A stretch of 64,000 bases of DNA from the NCBI GenBank assembly GCA_902527635.1, contig CABZPS010000001.1, positions 22,117 through 86,116 on the forward strand, written 5' to 3'. Both the position numbers and the translations under genes were made by a program. This DNA is from an uncultured Pelagibacteraceae bacterium (GTDB taxonomy: Bacteria; Pseudomonadota; Alphaproteobacteria; Pelagibacterales; Pelagibacteraceae). Positions 1 to 9,372 of the stretch are shown here, in pieces; the stretch's first letter is position 1, and each line of letters opens with the position of its first letter. Under the pieces are notes generated by a model. The model did not search any database and was not told where the DNA came from. It saw only the letters and a program-made list of their open reading frames with translations.

Positions 1-943
1 CTGTTGGGAATTGCCAAAAGTTTGGCATTAACCAAGGATGTGGATATGAAGATAAACCACCAGGGTTAACTTCCTGTCTAAAACTATCCAACTGTTTTTC
101 ATTAAGTCTTCCCTCAAGAAATGCTCTAGCATACATGCCGGGCGCACTGTGACCTTGAAAATAAATGAGATCTCCGCCAAACTTATTATTTTTAGCTCTC
201 CAAAAATGATTCATTCCAACATCATATAAAGTTGCAGCAGATGCAAAAGTTCCAATATGACCTCCAAGTTCAGGAAATTTTTTATTTGCTCTTACTACCA
301 TTGCTGCAGCATTCCATCTAATTAATGATCTAATTCTTCTTTCTATATTCTGATCACCACTTGATTTCTTCTCGTCACTTACAGGAATTGTATTTATATA
401 GGGAGTGTTCTGTGTGTATGGAATATTAGCTCCCTCCATATAAGCTTTATTGATTAATTCTTTAATCAAATAGTGAGCTCTTTGATTTCCATCTTTTTCT
501 ATAACGTCTGAAAGAGAATCTAGCCACTCACTTGTCTCTAATGGATCAATATCACCATCATTTACAACTTGAGTTATCTCAGATTTTGTTTTTTCTAAAT
601 CTAAAATTTTTTTCTTTTGTCCTTCCTTTTTTTTAAGAGAATTTTCTGCCTCTAAAATTAAATTTTCAGTGTTTTTTGGAACCTCTTTTAATGGAGTAGA
701 TTGTTGATTGGAACTTAATATACTAAGTATCAAATCACCCTTTGAAACTTTATCTCCAACTTTTACATCTATCGTTTCAATTTTTCCCGACAAAGTTGAT
801 GGAATTTCAACACTAGATTTATCACTTTCAATAGTAACAACTGGATCATTTTTTTTTATTTCTTGACCCTCTTTTACTAGTAATTCGATTACCTCTACAT
901 TTTCAAAATCACCAATGTCAGGAACTAATAATTTTTCAGTCAT
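1..943 (-). CDS. aceE: Pyruvate dehydrogenase E1 (homodimeric AceE type), N-terminal part, with an N-terminal lipoyl domain; runs off the window edge
   Basis: Manual minus-strand translation from ATG at 943: MTEKLLVPDIGDFENVEVIELLVKEGQ...VTIESDKSSVEIPS (lipoyl domain), then DIDPLETSEWLDSL...YINTIPV...ERRIRSLIRWNAAAMVVRANKK...GHSAPGMYARAFLEGRL...GGLSSYPHPWLMPNFWQFPT (AceE). Not in the ORF track because it is truncated. Confidence 0.9.
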   Translation of the reverse strand, partial: MTEKLLVPDIGDFENVEVIELLVKEGQEIKKNDPVVTIESDKSSVEIPSTLSGKIETIDVKVGDKVSKGDLILSILSSNQQSTPLKEVPKNTENLILEAENSLKKKEGQKKKILDLEKTKSEITQVVNDGDIDPLETSEWLDSLSDVIEKDGNQRAHYLIKELINKAYMEGANIPYTQNTPYINTIPVSDEKKSSGDQNIERRIRSLIRWNAAAMVVRANKKFPELGGHIGTFASAATLYDVGMNHFWRAKNNKFGGDLIYFQGHSAPGMYARAFLEGRLNEKQLDSFRQEVNPGGLSSYPHPWLMPNFWQFPT

Positions 944-1037
944 TTTTTTATGTTTATACACTATATAAATGAGATGATTGCAAATTTTAACACATTCTGC
1001 CCTATTTTTTGACACTCTTTTTCTTGAAACTACAAGA

Positions 1038-1154
1038 ATGATTAAAAAAATATTAAAAAAACTTATCTATTCAAAAGATGAAACAAATATAGATGCTAAA
1101 TTATGGGTACAAAAAATATTATTAGAAGAGAAATACGGAAAGACAGATTCTTAG
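1038..1154 (+). CDS. Small hypothetical protein, 38 aa (MIKKILKKLIYSKDETNIDAKLWVQKILLEEKYGKTDS)
   Basis: Fills the gap between aceE and thiolase; shares a TTAG stop overlap with the convergent thiolase; no clear SD. Confidence 0.4.
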   Translation: MIKKILKKLIYSKDETNIDAKLWVQKILLEEKYGKTDS

Positions 1155-2326
1155 ACTCTTTCAATACATAGAGCTATACCCATCCCACCGCCAATACAAA
1201 GTGTTGCACAACCTTTATTTTTTTTTTGTCTATTCATTTCATGTATTAAAGTTACTAATATTCTCGCTCCAGATGCACCAATTGGATGACCTAATGCAAT
1301 TGCACCACCATTAACATTAACTTTATTTTGATCAATGCCTAGTTCACGAATTACTGCTATACTTTGAGCTGCAAATGCCTCATTAATTTCAAATAAATCA
1401 ATTTCATCTAAATTCCATTCAGCTTTTTTAATTGCTTTTCGAACAGCCTCTATTGGCCCCAAACCCATTAGAGTTGGATCAACTCCCACTGATGCCCATG
1501 AGACTATTCTTACAAGTGGTTTGATAGATTTTTCCTCTGCATCTTTAAGTGATGTTAAAAGTAAAGCCGCAGCACCATCATTAATTCCAGAAGAATTTCC
1601 AGGTGTTACCGTTCCATTTTCTTTGAAAACTGTTTTTAGTTTTTCTAAATCCGATAATTTTAAGCCTTTACGAGGATGCTCATCCAAATCTAATATATTA
1701 TTATCTTGATTGATTTTTATTAACTCATCATCAAATTTATTATATTTCAAAGCTTCTTCTGTTTTTTTTTGAGAATATAGGGCAAACTCGTCTTGTTCTT
1801 TTCTAGATATGCCAAATTTTTTAGCAATATTCTCTGCGGTAACTCCCATATGATAATGGTTAAATGCATCTATTAAACCGTCATTTAACATTGTATCTAT
1901 TAGTTTTTCTTCGGAAACTTTTCTTTCATCTCTGTAAAAAATTGAATGTGGGGCTAATGACATATTCTCTTGCCCCCCCGCAATCACATTTGATGACTCC
2001 CCTAGCTTAATAGACTGATAACCTGATATTACTGCTCTTAACCCAGACCCACAAACCTGATTTATCGTATATGCTGGTTTTGAAATTGGTATACCAGAAT
2101 TAATAGCAGCTTGTCTGGCGGGGTTTTGTCCAGAGCCAGCGGTTAATACTTGGCCCATTATTACTTCATCTATCTTTTCTGAACTAAATTTAGATACTTT
2201 TATAACTTCTTTTATTACTAAAGATCCAAGTATATCAGATCTTATTCTTTTTAATGAACCTCTATAAGCACCAATAGGTGTCCTTACCGCACTTAAGATA
2301 ACTACTTCATGTGATTTCTTAATCAT
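1151..2326 (-). CDS. Acetyl-CoA acetyltransferase (thiolase)
   Basis: 391 aa; NQVCGSGLRAV, GGQENMS, NVNGGAIALGHPIGASGARI, CIGGGMGIA motifs. Confidence 0.95.
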   Translation of the reverse strand: MIKKSHEVVILSAVRTPIGAYRGSLKRIRSDILGSLVIKEVIKVSKFSSEKIDEVIMGQVLTAGSGQNPARQAAINSGIPISKPAYTINQVCGSGLRAVISGYQSIKLGESSNVIAGGQENMSLAPHSIFYRDERKVSEEKLIDTMLNDGLIDAFNHYHMGVTAENIAKKFGISRKEQDEFALYSQKKTEEALKYNKFDDELIKINQDNNILDLDEHPRKGLKLSDLEKLKTVFKENGTVTPGNSSGINDGAAALLLTSLKDAEEKSIKPLVRIVSWASVGVDPTLMGLGPIEAVRKAIKKAEWNLDEIDLFEINEAFAAQSIAVIRELGIDQNKVNVNGGAIALGHPIGASGARILVTLIHEMNRQKKNKGCATLCIGGGMGIALCIERV

Positions 2327-2398
2327 AAATATTTAAATTTATCTTACCATTAAAATATACTAAAAAATAATATACTATAATTAAATAAAATTAAAAAT

Positions 2399-2475
2399 GC
2401 GCCTGTAGCTCAACTGGATAGAGCGCTTGGCTACGGACCAGGAGGTTCTGGGTTCGACTCCTAGCAGGCGCACCA
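2399..2475 (+). tRNA. tRNA-Arg (ACG), CCA encoded
   Basis: Acceptor GCGCCTG/CAGGCGC, anticodon stem-loop CTTGG-CTACGGA-CCAGG, T-loop GGTTCGACTCC, 3' ACCA. Confidence 0.95.
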
Positions 2476-2487
2476 TTAATGTGAAAT

Positions 2488-2586
2488 ATGTTTAATTGGC
2501 TATTCAAATCATCTTTGCAAATGTCCGTAATATATTTTTTTATAATCATTTTTATCATTTTGTTAATTTTAACTTTCGTATTATAA
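2488..2586 (+). CDS. Small putative membrane protein, 32 aa (MFNWLFKSSLQMSVIYFFIIIFIILLILTFVL)
   Basis: ORF between tRNA-Arg and the thioesterase; single strongly hydrophobic helix. Confidence 0.4.
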   Translation: MFNWLFKSSLQMSVIYFFIIIFIILLILTFVL

Positions 2587-2592
2587 AAACTA

Positions 2593-3006
2593 ATGGCTTC
2601 GAAATTTGAGCAAATAAGTTTAAAACCTGGATTTATGAAACACAATGGAGGTGTTTTATTTAGGGATATCTCTGAAAACGAGTTCGAATTCAAATCTACT
2701 ATAACCAAAGATCATTTAAATGCTGCAGGAATTACACATGGTGGATACCTTGCTGCACTAGTTGATGCCGGGTCTGGCTCAGCCGCTCACAGGTCAACAA
2801 AACCCTCGTCTTGTGTCACCATTTCATTAGATTTGAAGTTTATTGGTACATCTAAAGTTGGTGATGAAATTGTAGGTCGTGTAAAAATTTTAAAGAAAAC
2901 CAAAACACTTGTCTTTTTATTTTGTGAATTAAAATGTGAAGATAAAATAATAGCATCGGCAAACGGTATTTGGAAAATTTTAAAAAGTAGGCCGATTAAT
3001 CCCTGA
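2593..3006 (+). CDS. PaaI-family hotdog thioesterase
   Basis: 137 aa; HNGGVLF...AAGITHGGYLAALVDAGSGSAA hotdog motif. Confidence 0.8.
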   Translation: MASKFEQISLKPGFMKHNGGVLFRDISENEFEFKSTITKDHLNAAGITHGGYLAALVDAGSGSAAHRSTKPSSCVTISLDLKFIGTSKVGDEIVGRVKILKKTKTLVFLFCELKCEDKIIASANGIWKILKSRPINP

Positions 3007-3227
3007 TACTTTTTCAAAATTTTTAGCACTGAAAAAATTAAATATGATCATTCTTACTCATTAAGAAATTAATAATTATTCAAAATTTTATATATATGCT
3101 AGGATAAGTTTATTTAATTTTAAAATGAGAACTTTTTAACCTGCGATTCGGTCTTGTTTTAGTCTATTTTTGTTCTTTAACACTAACAATATCTAGTAGG
3201 TTAAAAAAAAAGCACACTAAAGATAGA

Positions 3228-5714
3228 ATGAGTAAAAATAAAATATCTGCAATTCTTGGTCCAACTAATACTGGAAAAACGCATCTAGCAATTGAAACAA
3301 TGTTATCTTTTGAAAGTGGAATGATTGGTTTTCCATTAAGATTATTGGCGCGTGAAGTTTACGACAAGATACTAGAGAAAGTTACCTCGGAAAAAGTGGC
3401 ATTAATAACTGGTGAGGAGAAAATAATTCCATCAAATGCGAAATATTTTTTATGTACAGTCGAGTCTATGCCAATCGATAAACAATTAGATTTTGTTGCT
3501 GTAGATGAAATTCAAATGTGCTCAGATCACGAACGAGGACATATTTTTACAGATAGACTTTTAAATATAAGAGGTGAAAAATTAACAATGTTTATGGGTT
3601 CAAATACAATTAAAAATATTATCAACAAGTTAGATGATGATGTAGAATTTATTAATAGAAAGCGTTTGTCAAAACTTTCATACTCTGGCCATAAGAAAAT
3701 TTCTAGAATCGATCGAAAAACTGCTATCATCGCATTTTCCACAGAAGAGGTTTATGCGATAGCTGAACTCATCAGAAGACAAAAAGGAGGTGCATCAATT
3801 GTCATGGGATCTTTAAGTCCTAAAACAAGGAATGCTCAAGTAGACTTATATCAATCTGGTGATGTTGATTTTTTGGTTGCAACTGATGCTATAGGTATGG
3901 GAATTAATATGGATTTAAACCATGTTTACTTTTCCAACCTTAAAAAATTTGATGGAAAAAAACTGAGACGATTAAATTTATCTGAAATGGGTCAAATTGC
4001 TGGAAGAGCAGGCAGGTATATGAATGACGGTAGCTTTGGCATTACTGGGCAATGTAGAGAAATTAGTCCTGAAGAGGTGGAATTACTTGAAAATCACAAA
4101 TTTGAGGAAATAAATTTTTTATTTTGGAGAAATTCAAATTTAAATTTTAGTAGTCCATCTTTATTAATAAAATCACTAGATGAGAAACCTCATAATTACT
4201 GGTTAAGAAAAATTTATGAATGTGAAGATGAAAAAGCTTTAAAGTTTTTTTTGAGAGACAAAAACTTTGAAAATAGCAAATTTGATGAAGAAAAATTAAA
4301 ACTTTTATGGGAGTGTTGTCAGATTCCTGATTTTGTTAAAAAAACTTACGGTAATCATTATGAGGTAATTGGAAATGTTTTTAAATATCTAAATAGTAAA
4401 AAAGCCAAAATTACAAATGATTATATGCGAATACAATTGATGAAACTTGACAAATTAGAGGGAAATGTTGATTCTTTATCAAATAGAATTGCAAATGTAA
4501 GAACTTGGTCATATGTTTCGAATAAGAATAATTGGGTAGAAAATCATAACTATTGGATTGAAAAAACTAAATTATTGGAGGACAGACTTTCAGACAGATT
4601 GCATGAAGAACTTACAAAAACTTTTATTGATAAACGTGCAAGTGTTCTTGCAAGAGGTTTGAAGCAGGATATGGAATTTAATACAAAAATTTTGGAAAAT
4701 AATGATGTAATGATTGACAATCAGTTTATTGGTAAAATAAACGGGCTAAAACTACAATTAGATTTAAAAAAAGGAGCCTTAGAAACGGACATAAAATCTC
4801 TCAAGAAAGCAGCGAGACAATCTGTAGGACCTGAGCTCGAAAAAAGAATTAAAATTATTATTGATACTGGTTTAATTGAACTTAAAGATGATTTTAAAAT
4901 TTATTGGAATAAATCAGCTATAGGAAGATTGTCTTCAGGTAAAGATTATCTTAATCCTAATTTAGAGTTAATAGCTGATGATATTTTAGAGCAAAATCAA
5001 AAGCAAAAATTATTAGATTTTATGAGTAAATGGTTAAAAGATAAAATTAACACAGTTTTAAAAAGTTTAGTTGATCTAAAAAATATCAACGAAAAAAATT
5101 CTTCTACGAAAGCTTTAGCATACCAACTTTATGAAAATAATGGTGTTATTAAAAGAGAACAAGTTACTGAGTATTTAAAAAATTTAGGTCAAAATGAAAG
5201 AAAAATTTTACGTGACTTAGGAGTAAAATTTGGAAGATATCATGTCTTTTTATATAAGTTAATTAAACCAGATGCAGTTTCTTTAAGGACCTTATTGTGG
5301 AAAAATTATCAACAAAAATATTACAATTTAAGACCACCAACATTTGGTTTAAATTTTATAAATGATAAAAATGTTAAAAACAAAAATTTCATGCTGCTAT
5401 GTGGGTTTGAAAAGTTTGACACTTTTTTTGTGAGGATCGACATTCTTGAAAGATTATTCATACAAATAATGAATTCTAACAATGATAAAGTTAAAGAAAA
5501 GATGATCAAAATGGTCCCAGAGATGATTAATCTACTAGGCTGTAGTAAAGAAAATTTTAAAAAGTTACTTATTATAATGAATTACAAAATTTTTGAAGAA
5601 AATAACGATGTTTATTTCAAATATAACCCACCAAAAAAAAATAAAAAAAAATTTATTAAGAAAACCAACAAAGAAAGCCCCTTTAAGGTTCTCGAAAATC
5701 TTAATTTAAACTAG
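3228..5714 (+). CDS. SUV3-like ATP-dependent RNA helicase (mitochondrial-type DExH)
   Basis: 828 aa; GPTNTGKTHLAIE Walker A, VDEIQM, ATDAIGMGINM, GQIAGRAGRY. Confidence 0.9.
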   Translation: MSKNKISAILGPTNTGKTHLAIETMLSFESGMIGFPLRLLAREVYDKILEKVTSEKVALITGEEKIIPSNAKYFLCTVESMPIDKQLDFVAVDEIQMCSDHERGHIFTDRLLNIRGEKLTMFMGSNTIKNIINKLDDDVEFINRKRLSKLSYSGHKKISRIDRKTAIIAFSTEEVYAIAELIRRQKGGASIVMGSLSPKTRNAQVDLYQSGDVDFLVATDAIGMGINMDLNHVYFSNLKKFDGKKLRRLNLSEMGQIAGRAGRYMNDGSFGITGQCREISPEEVELLENHKFEEINFLFWRNSNLNFSSPSLLIKSLDEKPHNYWLRKIYECEDEKALKFFLRDKNFENSKFDEEKLKLLWECCQIPDFVKKTYGNHYEVIGNVFKYLNSKKAKITNDYMRIQLMKLDKLEGNVDSLSNRIANVRTWSYVSNKNNWVENHNYWIEKTKLLEDRLSDRLHEELTKTFIDKRASVLARGLKQDMEFNTKILENNDVMIDNQFIGKINGLKLQLDLKKGALETDIKSLKKAARQSVGPELEKRIKIIIDTGLIELKDDFKIYWNKSAIGRLSSGKDYLNPNLELIADDILEQNQKQKLLDFMSKWLKDKINTVLKSLVDLKNINEKNSSTKALAYQLYENNGVIKREQVTEYLKNLGQNERKILRDLGVKFGRYHVFLYKLIKPDAVSLRTLLWKNYQQKYYNLRPPTFGLNFINDKNVKNKNFMLLCGFEKFDTFFVRIDILERLFIQIMNSNNDKVKEKMIKMVPEMINLLGCSKENFKKLLIIMNYKIFEENNDVYFKYNPPKKNKKKFIKKTNKESPFKVLENLNLN

Positions 5715-5719
5715 AAAAA

Positions 5720-6130
5720 ATGTTTTTTAAAAAAGAAAAAGAAATTATCAATACTGACCTAGTTAAAATATGTGCACTTTTAATTCATGCAGCGAAAATA
5801 GATGAACATTTCTCAAAAAAAGAGGAGGAAATCATTAAACAGACAATGCTAAGAATTGGGGCAAAAAATGATGATTTGGATACGTTATTTCATGATGCAA
5901 AAAAAATTGAGGAAAATTCAAATCAAATTCTTACCTTCACAAAAGAAGTCAAAAATATGGATGAAGAAAATAAGATTAAGATTATTGAAGCATTGTGGAG
6001 AATTATATATTCAAATAAAGAGGCAGATATTTATGAAACAAGTTTAATGAGAAGACTTGGAGGATTATTGTATGTTGACAATAAAGTAATGGGAGACATT
6101 AAAGAAAAGATAATAAGTGAGAATTTATAA
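5720..6130 (+). CDS. TerB-like / DjlA N-terminal-like protein
   Basis: 136 aa; [21 protein letters not shown]...RLGGLLYVD pattern. Confidence 0.7.
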   Translation: MFFKKEKEIINTDLVKICALLIHAAKIDEHFSKKEEEIIKQTMLRIGAKNDDLDTLFHDAKKIEENSNQILTFTKEVKNMDEENKIKIIEALWRIIYSNKEADIYETSLMRRLGGLLYVDNKVMGDIKEKIISENL

Positions 6131-6456
6131 TGACATATTTAGTTAATGATAAATGTATTAAATGTAAGCTGACTGATTGTGTTGATGTTTGCCCGGTTGA
6201 TTGCTTTTATGAAGGTAAAAATATGCTTGTAATTAAACCCGATGAGTGTATAGATTGTGGCGTTTGTGAACCTGAATGTCCAGTGGATGCAATTCAAGCA
6301 GACACAGAACCAGGGAGCGATAAATGGCTAGAGATCAACAAAAAATATTCTGAGATCTGGCCAAATATAAGCGAAAAAAAAGATCCACCTATGGATCACG
6401 AAAATTATAAAGATGAGCAAGATAAGTTTGAAAAATATTTTAAAGAGAACATTTAA
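6130..6456 (+). CDS. fdxA: Ferredoxin (7Fe-type FdxA)
   Basis: [29 protein letters not shown]...[16 protein letters not shown]. Confidence 0.93.
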   Translation: MTYLVNDKCIKCKLTDCVDVCPVDCFYEGKNMLVIKPDECIDCGVCEPECPVDAIQADTEPGSDKWLEINKKYSEIWPNISEKKDPPMDHENYKDEQDKFEKYFKENI

Positions 6457-7282
6457 AAAAAAATCAAAAAAAGTAAAAAAGATAATTAAGACAAAAGTTA
6501 AAAAAAGTGTAAAAAAACCAATTAAAAATATTAGAAAATTAGTAAAACCAAAATCTAAAAAAATTATTCAAAAAAAACAAAATAAAAGTAGTCAAAAAAA
6601 TATAGAATTAAAATCAGACAACTTAAGAATTTCCAAGGGGACTGAAATTAAACCTGAGATAAAAAAGGTTAATAAACAAGCGACTGAAAAAAGAGAGTAC
6701 AAAATAAAAGATTATGTTGTTTATCCTAAACATGGTGTTGGACAAATATCTGAATTTAAAAAAATTAGTATTGGCGGAATCGATGTTGAAGCATATGTAA
6801 TTAAATTTGAGAAAGATAAAGCTAATGGCATGGTTCCAGTCAATAAACAATATCACCTTCGTCCATTAGCTACAATCAACCAAGTTAACAAATGTATTTC
6901 AATTTTAAAAAGTAAACCTAAAATTAAAAGATCAATGTGGAGTAGGAGAGCACAAGAATATGAGGCTAAAATTTCCTCAGGTAAAATTTATGAATTGGCA
7001 GAGGTAGTAAGAGATTTAAACAAAGGTGACGATTTAATGGTTGACCAATCGTATAGTGAAAGACAACTTTTTGAAAAAGCTTATGAGAGAATTTTGTCTG
7101 AATTTAAAATAATATTAAATATATCTTTGGAAGATACACAAAAAAAATTGGATAAAGCATTAAAAAGAAACCTAGATGGCCAAAATAAACAAGAAACTAC
7201 AGCAATTAAAAGTTCAGCACCTGAAATACAAGATGAAGAGCCAATTTCTGAAAGCGATAATGACGAACCTGCTGAAGACTAA
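6413..7282 (+). CDS. carD: CarD family transcriptional regulator with a Lys-rich N-terminal extension
   Basis: [47 protein letters not shown] is the CarD_CdnL core; the start overlaps fdxA by 44 nt and is uncertain. Confidence 0.88.
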   Translation: MSKISLKNILKRTFKKKSKKVKKIIKTKVKKSVKKPIKNIRKLVKPKSKKIIQKKQNKSSQKNIELKSDNLRISKGTEIKPEIKKVNKQATEKREYKIKDYVVYPKHGVGQISEFKKISIGGIDVEAYVIKFEKDKANGMVPVNKQYHLRPLATINQVNKCISILKSKPKIKRSMWSRRAQEYEAKISSGKIYELAEVVRDLNKGDDLMVDQSYSERQLFEKAYERILSEFKIILNISLEDTQKKLDKALKRNLDGQNKQETTAIKSSAPEIQDEEPISESDNDEPAED

Positions 7283-7285
7283 AAA

Positions 7286-7325
7286 AAAACGCCTCTCACA
7301 CATAAAGTAATGAGAAGCGTTTTTA
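7286..7325. terminator. Bidirectional intrinsic terminator between carD and the 25-aa basic peptide gene
   Basis: AAAACGCcTCTCA-cacataaagtaa-TGAGAaGCGTTTTT; T-tract on both strands, longer on the minus strand. Confidence 0.85.
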
Positions 7326-7343
7326 ATAAAGAATACTAAGTTC

Positions 7344-7421
7344 TTATCTTCTTCTTCTTTTTTTAGCTTTTTTCTTAGCTTTTTTCTTAGCCTTCTTTGC
7401 TTTTTTTCTTCTTTTAGCCAT
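7344..7421 (-). CDS. 25-aa hyperbasic peptide MAKRRKKAKKAKKKAKKKAKKRRRR
   Basis: ATG preceded by AGGGAGCTAAAG (SD), upstream TTGACA-N17-TAAAAA promoter-like sequence and a 20-bp palindrome, downstream terminator; absent from the ORF track because of its length. Confidence 0.7.
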   Translation of the reverse strand: MAKRRKKAKKAKKKAKKKAKKRRRR

Positions 7422-7443
7422 CTTTAGCTCCCTTTTTAGTTAA

Positions 7444-7463
7444 ACGAATCAAAATTGATTCGT
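7444..7463. promoter_or_regulatory. 20-bp inverted repeat ACGAATCAA-AA-TTGATTCGT at the predicted transcript start of the basic peptide gene
   Basis: Perfect 9-bp arms; about 33 bp downstream of TTGACA (7496-7501, minus). Confidence 0.65.
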
Positions 7464-7619
7464 AATTACTTATTTTTATTTTTTTATACACGTTATGTCA
7501 ATTCTTTAATTGAAGTTGAAATTTTTATAAAAATTTTTTAAATTCAAAAAAATTTTTATAATTACAATGTATAAAAAAGTTAATGTTTATGCGCTTAATA
7601 ATCAAATATTTTACTTTAA

Positions 7620-9365
7620 TTAATAAAGTTTTTCTAAATCGTCTTTATATTTTTCTAAAATTTTTTTTCTTTTTAATTTCAAAGTTGGTGTTAACATTCC
7701 ATTTTCAATTGTAAATTCTTCATTTATTAATTTAAATCTTTTTACTTTTTCTACTAGCGATAAATTTTTATTTAAATTTTCCAAATAAATTTCAATTTCT
7801 TTTTTATTTTCATTACTTTCACTCACAATCAATGCAACCAGATATGTTTTTTTGTCTCCATATATAAAGCTTTGTTTAATTTTTTCATTTAAACATAACA
7901 AATTTTCAATTTTGGAAGGTGATATGTTGTCCCCACCAAGGTTGACAATTATTTCTTTTTTTCTATCTGTTATTTTTAAATTTCCCTCTTTTGTAATTTT
8001 ACCTATGTCCCCTGTATGTAACCAGCCATCTTTAATTACTTCATCTGTTTCTTTCTTTTTATTCCAGTAGCCTAACATAATATTTTCGCCTTTAACTAGG
8101 ATCTCACCATCCTCAGCAATTTTTACTTGATTAGTTTTAAAAGGGGGGCCCACCGTTTCAATCTTAATTTTTCCAGGAATATTACAACTAACAACAGGGG
8201 AGGCTTCAGTTAATCCATATCCTTGTAAAGTTGGTAATCCTATAGAATTCAAAAATTCACCAATTTTTTGATCTAAAGCCCCCCCACCGGAAACAAAGGC
8301 CTTTAGTTTGCCACCAAATTGATTTTTAATTTTTCTTCTTACCAATTTTTCACAGAAAAAATTAATGAAATTTTCTCTAAAACTTAATTTACCTTTATTT
8401 AGTTTTTTGATCCCGAGTGAGATCGTAGATGAGATTAGCTTCTTTTTAAGACCCTTTTGTTTTGTGAAATTCATATAAATTTTACTATATAGATTTTGAT
8501 AAAATCTAGGAACTGCTGTCATTATTGTTGGTTTTGCAACCGACATATTGGATAATAATTTTTCCAGACTTTCAGCATAATAAACTTTTGCTCCAAGTGA
8601 AATTTGAACAAATTGAACTGCATGTTCATATGAATGAGATAATGGTAACCACGTTAGAAAAACTGGTTTTTCATTTTTAAATAAAGGTACTAAAATATCT
8701 AATGCTCCCTCGCAATTGGATAAAATTCCTCCATGACTCAACATCACTCCTTTTGGATTTCCAGTTGTTCCAGAAGTATAAATAATACAAGCAAGATTAT
8801 TTCTTTTTAGATTGGTGTTTATAGAATGTTTAATTTTAAAGTTCTGATCAATCATTACAGTTTGCCAATCAGTAAAAATTTTTTGAAAAAAATCCAATTT
8901 TTCATCAAAGCTATCTATAGAAATAACTTTAATGTCTTTTGTTAAATATTTTTTAATTTTATCAAATTGTTCTTGAGTAGAAACAATACAAACTTTTGGC
9001 ATACAATCTTTAATTATATATTCATAATCCTTGTCAGAATAAGTAGTAAATAAAGGTACAGTCACTCCACCAGCATTCATAATTGATAAATCAGAAATTA
9101 GCCACTCCGGTCGATTTTCTGAAAGTAACAAACACCTGTCTCCTCTAGATATTATTTTTTTTAAATATGTAGTTAATATTCTAATTTGTCCATCAACTAC
9201 TCTCCATGAATAATTAGTAGGTTGTCTTAATTCTGGTAACTCATGTTCCTTTGGTTTTAAATTTGTCAAAAACGCAGACTCATTCATACTAAATTTTTTT
9301 GGTATATTTTTTTCAGAATTTCTAAAAAAAAGTTCTACAAGACTATTGATATTTTTTAATTCCAT
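7620..9365 (-). CDS. Long-chain acyl-CoA synthetase (AMP-binding)
   Basis: 581 aa; IIYTSGTTGNPKGVMLSHGG, QGYGLTEASPVV, GWLHTGDIG, DRKKEIIV. Confidence 0.93.
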   Translation of the reverse strand: MELKNINSLVELFFRNSEKNIPKKFSMNESAFLTNLKPKEHELPELRQPTNYSWRVVDGQIRILTTYLKKIISRGDRCLLLSENRPEWLISDLSIMNAGGVTVPLFTTYSDKDYEYIIKDCMPKVCIVSTQEQFDKIKKYLTKDIKVISIDSFDEKLDFFQKIFTDWQTVMIDQNFKIKHSINTNLKRNNLACIIYTSGTTGNPKGVMLSHGGILSNCEGALDILVPLFKNEKPVFLTWLPLSHSYEHAVQFVQISLGAKVYYAESLEKLLSNMSVAKPTIMTAVPRFYQNLYSKIYMNFTKQKGLKKKLISSTISLGIKKLNKGKLSFRENFINFFCEKLVRRKIKNQFGGKLKAFVSGGGALDQKIGEFLNSIGLPTLQGYGLTEASPVVSCNIPGKIKIETVGPPFKTNQVKIAEDGEILVKGENIMLGYWNKKKETDEVIKDGWLHTGDIGKITKEGNLKITDRKKEIIVNLGGDNISPSKIENLLCLNEKIKQSFIYGDKKTYLVALIVSESNENKKEIEIYLENLNKNLSLVEKVKRFKLINEEFTIENGMLTPTLKLKRKKILEKYKDDLEKLY

Positions 9366-9372
9366 AAAAAAA

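Noticed and set aside
2391-2708. Minus-strand ORF of 105 aa in the supplied track
   Set aside because: Runs antisense across tRNA-Arg and the thioesterase start; its ...GAPARSRTQNLLVRSQALYPVELQAHF tail is a translated tRNA artefact.
7350-7420. Possible simple-sequence (pyrimidine/purine) repeat rather than a gene
   Set aside because: The K/A/R codon pattern does look repetitive, but promoter, SD, start/stop and terminator arrangement favour a coding gene; kept as CDS with moderate confidence.
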